From the NCBI GenBank assembly GCA_945870425.1, contig CAMBSD010000018.1:1-64000 (forward strand): a DNA stretch of 64,000 nucleotides. The letters run 5' to 3'. Position 1 is the stretch's first letter. The number at the start of each line of letters is the position of its first letter. Shown here one piece after another: positions 54,280-62,762 of the stretch. The position numbers and the translations under genes were made by a program. Below the pieces are notes generated by a model that saw only the letters and a program-made list of their open reading frames with translations, did not search any database and was not told the origin of the DNA. This DNA comes from Chitinophaga pinensis. Lineage in GTDB: Bacteria; Bacteroidota; Bacteroidia; UKL13-3.

Positions 54280-54452
54280 ATTTTCTTAGTGTGTTGGCCG
54301 TCACCCTGAGTAGAGTTGAAATGGCGTTTCGACTCCGCTCCCCGACCATATGGCACCTTGATTCCGATTCCGATGCATCCGGAACGGAAGAAGCATTTTG
54401 TCACGACATATCGGGATTTTGATGCCTCAATAGGAAATTGAAAAACAATTAG
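54280..54452 (+). repeat. composite repeat block, uninterrupted copy
   Basis: It starts ATTTTCTTAGTGTG, GGCCGTCACCCTGAG, contains TTTCGACTCCGCTC (54327-54340), GGAAGAAGCATTTTG and CGACATATCGGGATTTTGAT (from 54404). The same elements in the same order and orientation occur at 62641-62720 and 63233-63290. Across the first 31 nt about 26 positions agree. Confidence 0.65.
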
Positions 54453-54517
54453 AAAGCTGATTATTAAATACAACATCACAAAAAGTAAATTACGTTTGCA
54501 ATTCAATGTTTAATAAC

Positions 54518-54552
54518 CCACCCCTAACCTCCGTTGGCTAACGGAAGGGGAA
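54518..54552 (+). repeat. CCCCTAACC...AGGGG hairpin repeat
   Basis: CCCCTAACCTCCGTT and AACGGAAGGGG give a hairpin with CCGTT/AACGG and CCCCT/AGGGG pairs. A related element is at 63390-63418. Confidence 0.6.
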
Positions 54553-54589
54553 TGCATTCGTTTTCAAACTTTCAAATAGCTTATCAAAC

Positions 54590-54622
54590 AACAAAGGCTG
54601 TCGTTTTGAGACAGCCTTTGTT
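54590..54622. terminator. Rho-independent terminator of the AsmA-like gene
   Basis: AACAAAGGCTGTC and GACAGCCTTTGTT form a perfect 13-bp stem just after the AsmA-like stop on the minus strand. Confidence 0.85.
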
Positions 54623-54640
54623 ATTTATATGTTTATAGGT

Positions 54641-57301
54641 TTAGTTTCCAAACAAACCTTTAAGCCTTTTCTTAGCTTCTTCTTCAGCCTTCTTTTTCAA
54701 ATTATCTAATTCGTTTTTTGCTTTGGCTTCAGCTTCTTTTTTTAAGCGATCAGCTTCAGATTTTAATTTATCTTCTGCTTCTTTCTTTAATCTATCAGCT
54801 TCAGCACGGGCTTGCGCTTCAAGTTCTTTGGCTTTTTGTTTTGCAAAATCGCTTGCTTGACCCTGTAACGAATTGGCTTGGCTTTTGGCAATATCGGCTA
54901 AATTAGTTGATACAATTGGACTGGTGAATGTGCCACTAATCTTCAATCCTACATTGATATTGTCTGCCATCTTAATATTGCTACCAGCTTTTTGGTTCAA
55001 TTGTGCTAAGACTGAATTAAGGGCTGTATTTGCAGAACCTAATTCTTTCATAGCCACTTGTGTTGTTCCCATATAGTCAATGCTTTGGTCCAAACCAGTT
55101 GAACCTGAAAGGTTCATGGTTTTTCCTGCTACTTTGATATCAAATGGTTTGGTATAAACCCTACCATTTTTAACTTCATATTTGATAGCTACGTCTTTCA
55201 TCTCAAATTTACGCAAATCGTCTTTTTTCAATACATCAGCTATTTTGTTAAATACTCCTACATTGCTTACTGATGCTTGCGAAACTTGCAATACCCCATC
55301 AGCAAATAGGTCTTCATAAATAGGTTTCATTTTGCTATTCAAGGCAGTTTTCATGCTGAAAGTGGTGCTAAACATTCCTTGCATTTTTTCTGCAATAGGA
55401 GCAATCTTTTTGATGGTATTGAAAGTCGCAAATGCCTTTTGGATATCTAGGTTTTGAATGCCGAACTTCATATCTACATTTGGCTTTTTAGGATTGGTGG
55501 TTTCGTAAAAGCCATCCAATTTCATGCTTGAACCAAGGGTATTAAGTGAAACATTATTGAAATTCAATTTTTGTTCAGCCACTTTTACCATACCTTTAAA
55601 ATTGGTAATTTCCATATTGGTATAAAGCAATTTGTTAATTGAGCTAGTCAATGTAAAGTCAATGTTTGCAGGAATTTCAACCACTGCCATGCCTGTTGTA
55701 TCATTACTTGCAGTTTCAGTTGCCTTTTCATCTTTGCTTAAAAACTGATTAGCATCCATCATATTGCTTTTAAAATCAAGTGCAGCTTGCAGCGTACCTT
55801 TTCCAAAGAAATATGGAAAGAAGTTGGTTAATGAACCATTCATTTGCATATCACTATTACCAATAACTGCATCAAATCCATTTAAGGCCACGGTTTTTGG
55901 ATTGAAAGTCAAGACAGCATTTTTCATTTGCATGCCTAGAGGCAATTCTTTTGAGACATAGTTTACATTAGTAGCTTGTATGCTACCACTTGCATCAAAG
56001 TTTTCATACTGTTGTTTTTCAATAGCGTTCACTTTTCCTTTGGCCGCAAAATCAGAAATAATAAGGCCTCCCAGTTTCGTGCCCTCTGGCATGGCAACAA
56101 TTTTTACTACATTATCAAGGTTCAATCGGCCTTTAATAGCAGCATCTATATAAGGGTCTTTGATTGGGTTTGTAGCCAATAATTTGGCATCAAATGGGTC
56201 GCCTTGCAATTCAAAATGCAATTTGCTTAAGTTGATTTTTGTATTGTCCAAATTTCCATCAGGATTGGTTACATGCAAAGCTATTCCTAGATTTTCAACA
56301 GGTGCAGGTAATGCTGGGTATTTAAACCAACCATTATCAACCAAAATATTTAAGGCAAAAGAAGGCATGCTTTTATCATTGAATGTGCCTTTCACAATAC
56401 CATCAAAAGCCAATTTACCTTTGCTTTGTAGGTCTTTGAAATTAGAAGCATACATAGCAGGAATCAATGAAAGGAAATCTTTAAAGTCATTCCGCTTAGC
56501 GGCATATTTAATATCCATTAGCATGTCGTCTCCTTTCATTTGAAAAGTACCATCCATACCCAAAGCCAAATCATTTAGTCCGAATTCATTGTTCTTAAAG
56601 GTAAAGTGCATATCCTTCATATTGGCATCTATTTCTGCATTTCCTTTAGCTGCCACTTTGTTAAAATACTTAATGCCTCCATAGCTAACACTCATTTGAT
56701 CAATGCTCAATAGGTTTTTCATTAAGAACAAGTCTTGGTTGAAATCACCTGTTAGGGTATAATTCATATTCACCAATTCACTGCTCATATTGCCCTGTTT
56801 GTCATCGTATTTGATATAACTGTTTCTGATTTCAAACTTCTTTAGTGAAATATTAAACTTCGATTCACTAGCAGGGGCTTGGCTTTGACTGCTATCTGCA
56901 GAGGCTTTGGCTATATCCCAATTGCTTTTACCATCCTTAAGAACGATGGCATTTATACGAGCTTGGTCTAATAGGATGGAGCGTATTTTTATTTTATCAC
57001 CACTGATTACGCTCATAATATCAAGTGTGGCTGATATTTCTTTGGATTCAAAAAGCGTGTCTCCTTCAAATTCATTGATACCAACTACTGATAGGTCTTT
57101 GATTTCTAAGGTGAAGTTAGGGAAAGACTTTATTAAACTCAAACCCATATCATCACTGAAATTAACAATAGCATTGATGTTATTATTGGCTTGTTCTTTG
57201 GCTATTTGTAAGATTTTGCCTTTAAAAGCAAAAGGCAGAATAATGGCGGCAAACAGAATGAATAAAAATAAGAATAAAAACCACTTTAAGAATTTTTTCA
57301 T
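54641..57301 (-). CDS. AsmA-like envelope protein with repeated C-terminal helix
   Basis: AsmA-like proteins are inner-membrane-anchored, bridge-like proteins thought to help move lipids toward the outer membrane. The 886-aa protein has an N-terminal helix (FLKWFLFLFLFILFAAIILPFAF), an AsmA region (FPNFTLEIKDLSVVG, KIKIRSILLDQARINAIVLKDGKSNWDI) and a long beta-rich body. The last ~50 residues are a highly charged helix built of three 15-residue units beginning EADRLKKEAED, EADRLKKEAEA and ELDNLKKKAEE, ending KGLFGN. It is monocistronic with its own promoter-like TATCTTCG and terminator. Confidence 0.87.
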   Translation of the reverse strand: MKKFLKWFLFLFLFILFAAIILPFAFKGKILQIAKEQANNNINAIVNFSDDMGLSLIKSFPNFTLEIKDLSVVGINEFEGDTLFESKEISATLDIMSVISGDKIKIRSILLDQARINAIVLKDGKSNWDIAKASADSSQSQAPASESKFNISLKKFEIRNSYIKYDDKQGNMSSELVNMNYTLTGDFNQDLFLMKNLLSIDQMSVSYGGIKYFNKVAAKGNAEIDANMKDMHFTFKNNEFGLNDLALGMDGTFQMKGDDMLMDIKYAAKRNDFKDFLSLIPAMYASNFKDLQSKGKLAFDGIVKGTFNDKSMPSFALNILVDNGWFKYPALPAPVENLGIALHVTNPDGNLDNTKINLSKLHFELQGDPFDAKLLATNPIKDPYIDAAIKGRLNLDNVVKIVAMPEGTKLGGLIISDFAAKGKVNAIEKQQYENFDASGSIQATNVNYVSKELPLGMQMKNAVLTFNPKTVALNGFDAVIGNSDMQMNGSLTNFFPYFFGKGTLQAALDFKSNMMDANQFLSKDEKATETASNDTTGMAVVEIPANIDFTLTSSINKLLYTNMEITNFKGMVKVAEQKLNFNNVSLNTLGSSMKLDGFYETTNPKKPNVDMKFGIQNLDIQKAFATFNTIKKIAPIAEKMQGMFSTTFSMKTALNSKMKPIYEDLFADGVLQVSQASVSNVGVFNKIADVLKKDDLRKFEMKDVAIKYEVKNGRVYTKPFDIKVAGKTMNLSGSTGLDQSIDYMGTTQVAMKELGSANTALNSVLAQLNQKAGSNIKMADNINVGLKISGTFTSPIVSTNLADIAKSQANSLQGQASDFAKQKAKELEAQARAEADRLKKEAEDKLKSEADRLKKEAEAKAKNELDNLKKKAEEEAKKRLKGLFGN

Positions 57302-57324
57302 GTTAGCTGTTAATTATAATGTGG

Positions 57325-57332
57325 CGAAGATA
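57325..57332 (-). promoter_or_regulatory. candidate promoter -7 element for the AsmA-like gene
   Basis: The minus strand reads TATCTTCGCC, one base from TANNTTTG, 24 nt before the start. Confidence 0.4.
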
Positions 57333-57506
57333 TAACATCCCTTAAAAGCATAAAAATATTATTGTCATTTGTTTGTATGCTTGGATGAGCGGTTGTGGTG
57401 CACATTATTTGATAGTGATTTTCTTATCGATTGTAAATCTGTCTTTGTCTATGCTTCGAAATGTCCTACGGAACATCACTAAGAGCGGTTTCCTGTTCTG
57501 CCGTTG

Positions 57507-57521
57507 CAGGCGTCCCGCCTG
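57507..57521. repeat. 15-nt hairpin repeat with GCGGGACGC core
   Basis: CAGGCGTCCCGCCTG (reverse CAGGCGGGACGCCTG) shares its core with 13592-13606 while the outer three pairs differ but still pair. The same gap also holds ATGTCCTACGGAACAT, a near-palindrome at about 57462-57477. Confidence 0.6.
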
Positions 57522-57536
57522 AACTTAATCATTTCA

Positions 57537-57935
57537 TTACCTAGTCCTATTAATAATAAACCCATTTTCTACTTTTTCGAAATTGATTTTGGGATAATAG
57601 TCCATTGCCGAAGGAGCTGATAGTAAGAATAGCATGCTTTGATCTCCTATTTTTTCTTTAGTAAGTGCAATGAGTTTTTTGCCAATTCCTAGTTTCTTAT
57701 ATTCTTGCCTTACTGCCAAGTCTGATAGATAGCAGCAATAACAAAAATCGGAAAGTGAACGTGCTATACCTACAAGTTTATCTTCATCCCAAGCCGAAAC
57801 CACTAGGTTTGAGTTTTCATACATCTGACCTATTCTGTAGATGTCATCAATAGGTCTATTAATACCTGAACTTTTATAGAGGTCAATAATATCTTCAACT
57901 GGAGGTGTAAGGTTAAAGTGTTAGCTAATTCCCAT
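57537..57935 (-). pseudogene. GNAT acetyltransferase with in-frame TAA at codon 5
   Basis: The track ORF begins at an internal ATG (57824), but the frame is GNAT-like for 32 more codons upstream (HFNLTPPVEDIIDLYKSSGI, then NRPIDDIYRIGQ). In the same frame ATG 57935 gives MGIS, then TAA (57923-57921), then HFNL. The rest is complete: LVVSAWDEDKLVGIARSL, DLAVRQEYKKLGIGKKLI with the acetyl-CoA loop, LLSAPSAMDYYPKINFEK. So either a nonsense mutation removed the N-terminus or a non-ATG start after the TAA is used. A protein starting at 57824 would lack the first helix and strand of the fold. Confidence 0.7.
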
Positions 57936-58003
57936 TCGAATGTCTTGTTAAGATTGAATAACAAAATTAAACAATTCTGAAACCAATTCCTTTAGCTTCG
58001 AAA

Positions 58004-59020
58004 CTAATTCAATTTCTTTACCTCAAACACAGGAAATCCTTTTTGTCCTCGGTGGTTATAAAAGTCGGTGAAGCGCATTTTCCAAACAATACCTGGTATA
58101 TTTCCTTTTGGCTTGATGACATAATTAACATAATCGCGGGCCTTGTAATGTTGGTTATTGAAATCATATACTTTCCAATCAAATCCGATTACATCGCGTT
58201 GTGTTTTGAAATTTAAAGATAAGGCTGTGCTAAGGTCGATTTTATAGAAATTTAAAGTACTATCAACTGCTGCTTCGTTTTTAAATGTGTTTATATGTAT
58301 TCCATTCACCAAATATGGAAAGGGTGGATTTAATTCATAATAAACCGTTCGGTAACGAACAAAGCAAAAATCCCAATCATTTTTATTGGGCTCAATATCT
58401 AAAATAATACCTCCTTTATCAAAGTTAAAATACACATTAAGTTTCTCTGCTAACCTTGGTATATGTGCAATGACTAAAGGCCTTTGAGCATAGATGTCTG
58501 TATAGGCTATGGTATATTCCTTTACATTTACATCAATGATTTTGAACTGCATATACCTTTCTTGTGGAGGGCAGTTTGAGCCTCTATCAATAACATATAC
58601 GGAGTCGGTAACCAATTTAGTACTTTTGTTATACCAGCCTTTTAAAGCCAAAGAATCACTAACACCTGAGGCTTCATCCCATCTCCATTTAAGTTTGTTT
58701 CCATCAATATTGCTTTTTAATTTACCTAAGCCTGCGTTGGCAATGAAGGCTGCGTTTCCGCCATTTAGAGTTATATCAAAGGTATTGGTATCACAACTGA
58801 AACTTAGATCCCAAATCATTTGAGGAAAGTTTAGCTGTGAGCTATCGCTTAGGTTCACAAATACTTGGTTTCTGTAATCAGGTCCAAGGTAGCAGGAGAA
58901 AATAGTAGTAGTTGTATCCTGCTTAGGAATCATAACCCTAACATCTTCTTTTTCACAAGAAGTAAGAGCTATGCTGCTAATGAATAATAGTGAAACTAAG
59001 TATACTTGTATGTTCTTCAA
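58004..59020 (-). CDS. HmuY-like heme-binding lipoprotein (candidate)
   Basis: HmuY proteins take heme from host or environmental proteins and pass it to a TonB-dependent receptor. The 338-aa protein has a lipobox (IALTSCEKE, Cys22) and the HmuY pattern: QVFVNLSDSSQLNF, MIWDLSFSCDTNTFDITLNGGNAAF, NDWDFCFVRYRTVYYE, IGFDWKVYDF and IVWKMRFTDFYNHRGQKGF. Its ATG overlaps the TonB receptor stop (ATGA), so the two are translationally coupled, as hmuR and hmuY are neighbours in Porphyromonas. Heme binding is inferred; the ligand residues vary in this family. Confidence 0.8.
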   Translation of the reverse strand: MKNIQVYLVSLLFISSIALTSCEKEDVRVMIPKQDTTTTIFSCYLGPDYRNQVFVNLSDSSQLNFPQMIWDLSFSCDTNTFDITLNGGNAAFIANAGLGKLKSNIDGNKLKWRWDEASGVSDSLALKGWYNKSTKLVTDSVYVIDRGSNCPPQERYMQFKIIDVNVKEYTIAYTDIYAQRPLVIAHIPRLAEKLNVYFNFDKGGIILDIEPNKNDWDFCFVRYRTVYYELNPPFPYLVNGIHINTFKNEAAVDSTLNFYKIDLSTALSLNFKTQRDVIGFDWKVYDFNNQHYKARDYVNYVIKPKGNIPGIVWKMRFTDFYNHRGQKGFPVFEVKKLN

Positions 59021-61062
59021 TTTATTTTGTTTATTTGATATCTTATAGCTATAAATAAGGATCTTCCAACCCCTGTCATAGCTGAATTGTTTTGAGTTGA
59101 ATGGTAACCCGACATATAGCTTGCATTCACATTCACCACATTGAAAATATTTTTAATTCCACCAGTTATTGAGAGGTGTTTTTTGAAAAAGTTTTTACTC
59201 GCAGTTGCATCAAAAATACTAAATGCATCATAGTAAGTAATTTTTACTTTATTGCTTATATTATCGTATTGATAGGCTTGGTAAAAACCATTCAATTTGC
59301 AGAACAAAGATAGGTTCAATTCATTTTTAAAAGTATAACTAGCATTTACTCTTCCTTGGTGGTTAAAGAAAAATTCATTGCTTGTTGGTGTGTTTAATAG
59401 AATGTTTTTAACCCCCATGTATGCATAGCCCACCGATACATTTATTTTTGAAGTTTTATATTCAGTATTTATGTTCAATCCGATGCTTTCAAATTGGTTC
59501 ACATTCACATATTTCATCTTCAGGTTGATAGAGTCAGTGCGGGCTAGGTCTATCATATTATCGATTTTATTATAAAATACTGAAGGTTCAAGTCTGAGTA
59601 ACTTTTTGTCTGTTTTGTATTGATAAGTAAGAAACGCTTGCAGGTTGTTAGAAGTTTCTGCTTGTAGGTTTATATTTCCTTGAATATTATGACTTGGGTC
59701 AACAAAGTTCAAATACAATTCTTTTAAAGATGGTGTTCTAAATCCTCTTGCATACGACATACGTAGGAAAACACGCTCACTTACATCGTATTTTATATTC
59801 AATGATGGGTTTATAGGCGCGGCATAAAGAGTGTTATATGTCAATCTCATACCTGGACGAGCAGTAAATTTCTTACTTACTTTAACTTCAGTACTAGCAA
59901 ATAAACTGTAATCACCCATGCCTCTATAAGAGCCTTGTATCTTATTTCCTTCAGCTGTTTCATAATTAACATCGTAACCCAATTGATAATTGATTTTGCT
60001 ATTTATGTTATTATAGCTATAAGTAGCTCTGCTCATGTATTGATTAAAGTAATTAGTATCTTGAAGGTCGGCTTCAGGAATTAATGACTCAGTTAAATTG
60101 AGCATGTTTTTATAATAGGTATGTAACATACGCCTGTAGTTACTATATGAAACGAGCATATTTATATGCCTGTTTGCAGTTACTTTCTTGTCATAAAACA
60201 ATGAGCTGGTTATTCTTCTTGTGAAATAATATGAATCATTTGCATAAGCTTTTTGCAAAGGGATATTGATGTTTACCTCACCTTTGTTACTTATTTTTTC
60301 ATTGAAAATATTGTTTTGAAATTTAATACTTCCATCCTTAATGATCTTTCCAAAATTAATATCTCCAAAATATTGCTCGCGCGGCTTCCAAAGCATCACT
60401 CGGCTATTTTCATCCATACTATATCCTTGGAAAAAATTTCTTCCTAAATTCAATTGTGAATTCCATTTTTTGTTGGCCAGGCCTAAACCTAAATCTGCAT
60501 TGTATGCACCAACGCTTTCGTAATAGGTGTTTAAGTTAGCCTTTAGTTCGTTTTGCTTAGGCTTTTTGGTGATAATATTTAAAACTCCACCTAGAGCATC
60601 AGTACCAAAGTTTACACTCATGGGGCCTTCCACTATTTCAATACGCTCAACATTGTTCATGTTGATTTGAGATAAATCTATGCTACCCCCTTCGCGACCT
60701 ATTATAGGAACGCCATCAAATAATATTTTTATGCTCTGACCGCTCACGCCTTGCAGGCTGATGCTGCTTCCTAACAGTGGGTCTTGGTTGATTCTGATGT
60801 TAAGCTCATTGCTTAACACATCTTTAAGATTAACAGCGCCTTGGGCTTGTATTCGTTTGTTATCAATAAGTTTAACCTTATAAATTGACTTGCTTGTACT
60901 ACTTTCTCCATATTGACCTGTTACCACTAGTTCGCTCAGGTGTTGCAGTTTGTTAAGCTGGCTAGTATCAGCCGATTTATTCTGGGCTTTAAGCAAAGTA
61001 GTACCCATAAACATTAATGCGATGCTTATGGGTACTATTAGATATTGCTTATTTAAATTCAA
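59017..61062 (-). CDS. TonB-dependent receptor, probably for heme
   Basis: The 681-aa protein has a signal peptide (ending TTLLKAQ), a plug domain (VNLKDVLSNELNIRINQD, ISLQGVSGQSIKILFDGVPI, INMNNVERIEIVEGPMSVNFG, ALGGVLNIITKKP) and a barrel ending in IAIRYQINKIN. The YARGFRTPSLKELYLNF segment is the region that in heme and siderophore receptors carries FRAP-like motifs. No SusD partner is present; instead HmuY-like genes lie on both sides. It starts 21 nt after the T9SS HmuY-like gene and overlaps the HmuY lipoprotein gene by 4 nt. Confidence 0.88.
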   Translation of the reverse strand: MNLNKQYLIVPISIALMFMGTTLLKAQNKSADTSQLNKLQHLSELVVTGQYGESSTSKSIYKVKLIDNKRIQAQGAVNLKDVLSNELNIRINQDPLLGSSISLQGVSGQSIKILFDGVPIIGREGGSIDLSQINMNNVERIEIVEGPMSVNFGTDALGGVLNIITKKPKQNELKANLNTYYESVGAYNADLGLGLANKKWNSQLNLGRNFFQGYSMDENSRVMLWKPREQYFGDINFGKIIKDGSIKFQNNIFNEKISNKGEVNINIPLQKAYANDSYYFTRRITSSLFYDKKVTANRHINMLVSYSNYRRMLHTYYKNMLNLTESLIPEADLQDTNYFNQYMSRATYSYNNINSKINYQLGYDVNYETAEGNKIQGSYRGMGDYSLFASTEVKVSKKFTARPGMRLTYNTLYAAPINPSLNIKYDVSERVFLRMSYARGFRTPSLKELYLNFVDPSHNIQGNINLQAETSNNLQAFLTYQYKTDKKLLRLEPSVFYNKIDNMIDLARTDSINLKMKYVNVNQFESIGLNINTEYKTSKINVSVGYAYMGVKNILLNTPTSNEFFFNHQGRVNASYTFKNELNLSLFCKLNGFYQAYQYDNISNKVKITYYDAFSIFDATASKNFFKKHLSITGGIKNIFNVVNVNASYMSGYHSTQNNSAMTGVGRSLFIAIRYQINKIN

Positions 61063-61083
61063 ATTATTCTTAGCAGAAAATAA

Positions 61084-62400
61084 TTATTCTACGATTAATT
61101 TTTTAGTTACACTAACCCCATTAATATTTAAGTTGATGAAGTATAAGCCTTTGTTGAAACTTGATAAATCAAGTTGTGTATTATTTCCAACGATGGTTGT
61201 TGTGCTCACTACTTTTCCTGTCATATCGATGATCGAAACAACCACCTGCTCTTTTCCTGAAATGGATGGGATGGACACATTTACTATTTGTTTTGCAGGA
61301 TTAGGGTATATTGATACTTCAAGATTCAAATTAGATAAGTTTGAAATACCTGTATTCATTTTAGGTGAAATGGTTTTGATATTGAACACGATGATTTGAG
61401 ATGGAACATTCGAGAATTTATCAAATGTCAATTTGTAAGTAACTGAATCTTTATCACGCTTGATAAAATAAGTTAATGAATCTGTTAAATTCCATGGACC
61501 CGAAGGGGGAGGACCTAATGGTGTTACTTTCCAATCCCAACCGATGGTACCTATTCTTTTAGAGTAAATAGTAATATCACTAGTATCAGATATTGGTTTA
61601 GCAACATTAGTTACTCTAGCAACATTCAATTGTGGGGCTTGTAACACACCTGCAAAGTTGAAAGCAGATGTAGGAAATCCAGGGAAAGTAGCATTGGTGC
61701 GATAGTGAGTGAAAACTAAATCCCAATTTCGGTTTGGCTCACGATCAATAACCGTTTTTGTTAAGATGTTGTAATAAGCAAACAATTTGCCTTTGTAGGT
61801 TGGTTTGCTAATGGTTTGGGTAGTGCTATCAGTTCCATCTAAATTACTGAAAGTAAAAAACCACAAAGTATCATACGCTAATTTTTGAATAGTGATTTTT
61901 TTGTAGGTTTTAGCTTGACCTGATCCAACTGCCAAAAGATACATTTTTGTTCCTTCTACATTGTGACTGTTCATACTGTATTGTCCCCAACCATAGTCGA
62001 ATGGGTTACTTGCATCGTAATCAGCATTAAATGCTGCTACATCCCATGAGCTATCTCCATTAGCCATTACACGCCAAGTTGTAAAGCCTGCGGTGTCAAA
62101 ACTACTCCATTGGTTACTTGTGAAATTGCTTTTGTATAAAGTTACATTTCTTGAAGCATTGATACGAACGGTGGTTGAACGCATCACGTTTGCAGGAGGA
62201 AGAGCAGGTCTCATGGCAAAAGCCAAATGCCAATTTGTATTAACTACTGTATCTTTATCTCCTGTTGTCAAATTATAAAACACATCATAGGGATAAGGTG
62301 GAGTTCCTGTACCCATTGAAACTGAATCTACTCTCGTGTTTTGCGCTGATACAGCAGCGGCAAGTGCTAATAAAATAATGCTTACTATGTTTCTTTTCAT
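61084..62400 (-). CDS. HmuY-like protein with T9SS type A sorting domain
   Basis: The 438-aa protein has a signal peptide (ending AAAVSAQ), an HmuY-like body and a T9SS tail. The body shows DVFYNLTTGDKDTVVNTNWHLAFAM, NRNWDLVFTHYRTN and IGTIGWDWKVTPLG, which parallel NDWDFCFVRYRT and IGFDWKVYDF in the lipoprotein two genes downstream. The tail has LNLEVSIYPNPAKQIVNVSI, VVVSIIDMTGKVV, LSSFNKGLYFINL and KKLIVE. It is the first gene of the operon, so it would be a secreted or surface-attached hemophore that feeds the receptor. Heme as the ligand is an inference. Confidence 0.85.
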   Translation of the reverse strand: MKRNIVSIILLALAAAVSAQNTRVDSVSMGTGTPPYPYDVFYNLTTGDKDTVVNTNWHLAFAMRPALPPANVMRSTTVRINASRNVTLYKSNFTSNQWSSFDTAGFTTWRVMANGDSSWDVAAFNADYDASNPFDYGWGQYSMNSHNVEGTKMYLLAVGSGQAKTYKKITIQKLAYDTLWFFTFSNLDGTDSTTQTISKPTYKGKLFAYYNILTKTVIDREPNRNWDLVFTHYRTNATFPGFPTSAFNFAGVLQAPQLNVARVTNVAKPISDTSDITIYSKRIGTIGWDWKVTPLGPPPSGPWNLTDSLTYFIKRDKDSVTYKLTFDKFSNVPSQIIVFNIKTISPKMNTGISNLSNLNLEVSIYPNPAKQIVNVSIPSISGKEQVVVSIIDMTGKVVSTTTIVGNNTQLDLSSFNKGLYFINLNINGVSVTKKLIVE

Positions 62401-62468
62401 TTTGTTTAATTTTTTAATTAATTAACGATACAAAGAAACCTATGGATTTAGGGCATACAAATGATAGG

Positions 62469-62502
62469 TGTCATTATTGGGCTTTATGACAGATTTATGA
62501 CA
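62469..62502 (-). promoter_or_regulatory. candidate operator of the HmuY/receptor operon
   Basis: The plus strand has TGTCATTA (62469-62476), TTATGACA (62484-62491) and TTATGACA (62495-62502). The two direct copies are 11 nt apart, one helical turn, and the first is inverted. The cluster lies 69-102 nt upstream of the first ATG. It may bind an iron- or heme-responsive regulator; it does not obviously match a Fur box. Confidence 0.45.
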
Positions 62503-62762
62503 CATTAATATTTTTTAACGACTGTTGTGGCTTCTCTATTACTCTGACAAAGCTTGGCATTGATTGAGGAATTGTAAAAAGTTTATCATAAGTTGAGGTG
62601 TGATTGAAGATTATTGCTTAATCCTTTATAGTATAAAATGATTTTCTAAGTGTGCGGGCCGTCAACCAGAGCGTAACGAAGGGTCTGGGTAAGATATCGA
62701 TAATATTGGAAGGAGCATTTGAGATAGTGATGGTTTTGAAAACTTAATCGATAGCGTTCTTT
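62503..62762. other. intergenic region with the left part of a composite repeat
   Basis: No gene is supported. The repeat part (62641-62720) resembles 54280-54400; see the repeat entry. The rest is AT-rich. Confidence 0.5.
62641..62720 (+). repeat. composite repeat block, left part of the interrupted copy
   Basis: It starts ATTTTCTAAGTGTG, GGCCGTCAACCAGAG and ends GGAAGGAGCATTTG, matching the order of elements in the block at 54280-54452. The remaining part is found beyond the IS remnant at 63233. Confidence 0.6.

Larger units (their letters stand above)
54234..54589. other. intergenic region made mostly of dispersed repeats
   Basis: This 356-nt region between two convergent genes has no supported gene and is filled with repeat elements (composite block 54280-54452 and hairpin 54518-54552). 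Confidence 0.65.

Noticed and set aside
54644-54802. Possibility that the AsmA-like C-terminal repeats are a separate small gene
   Set aside because: The frame is continuous with the AsmA body and no start or promoter stands before the repeats.
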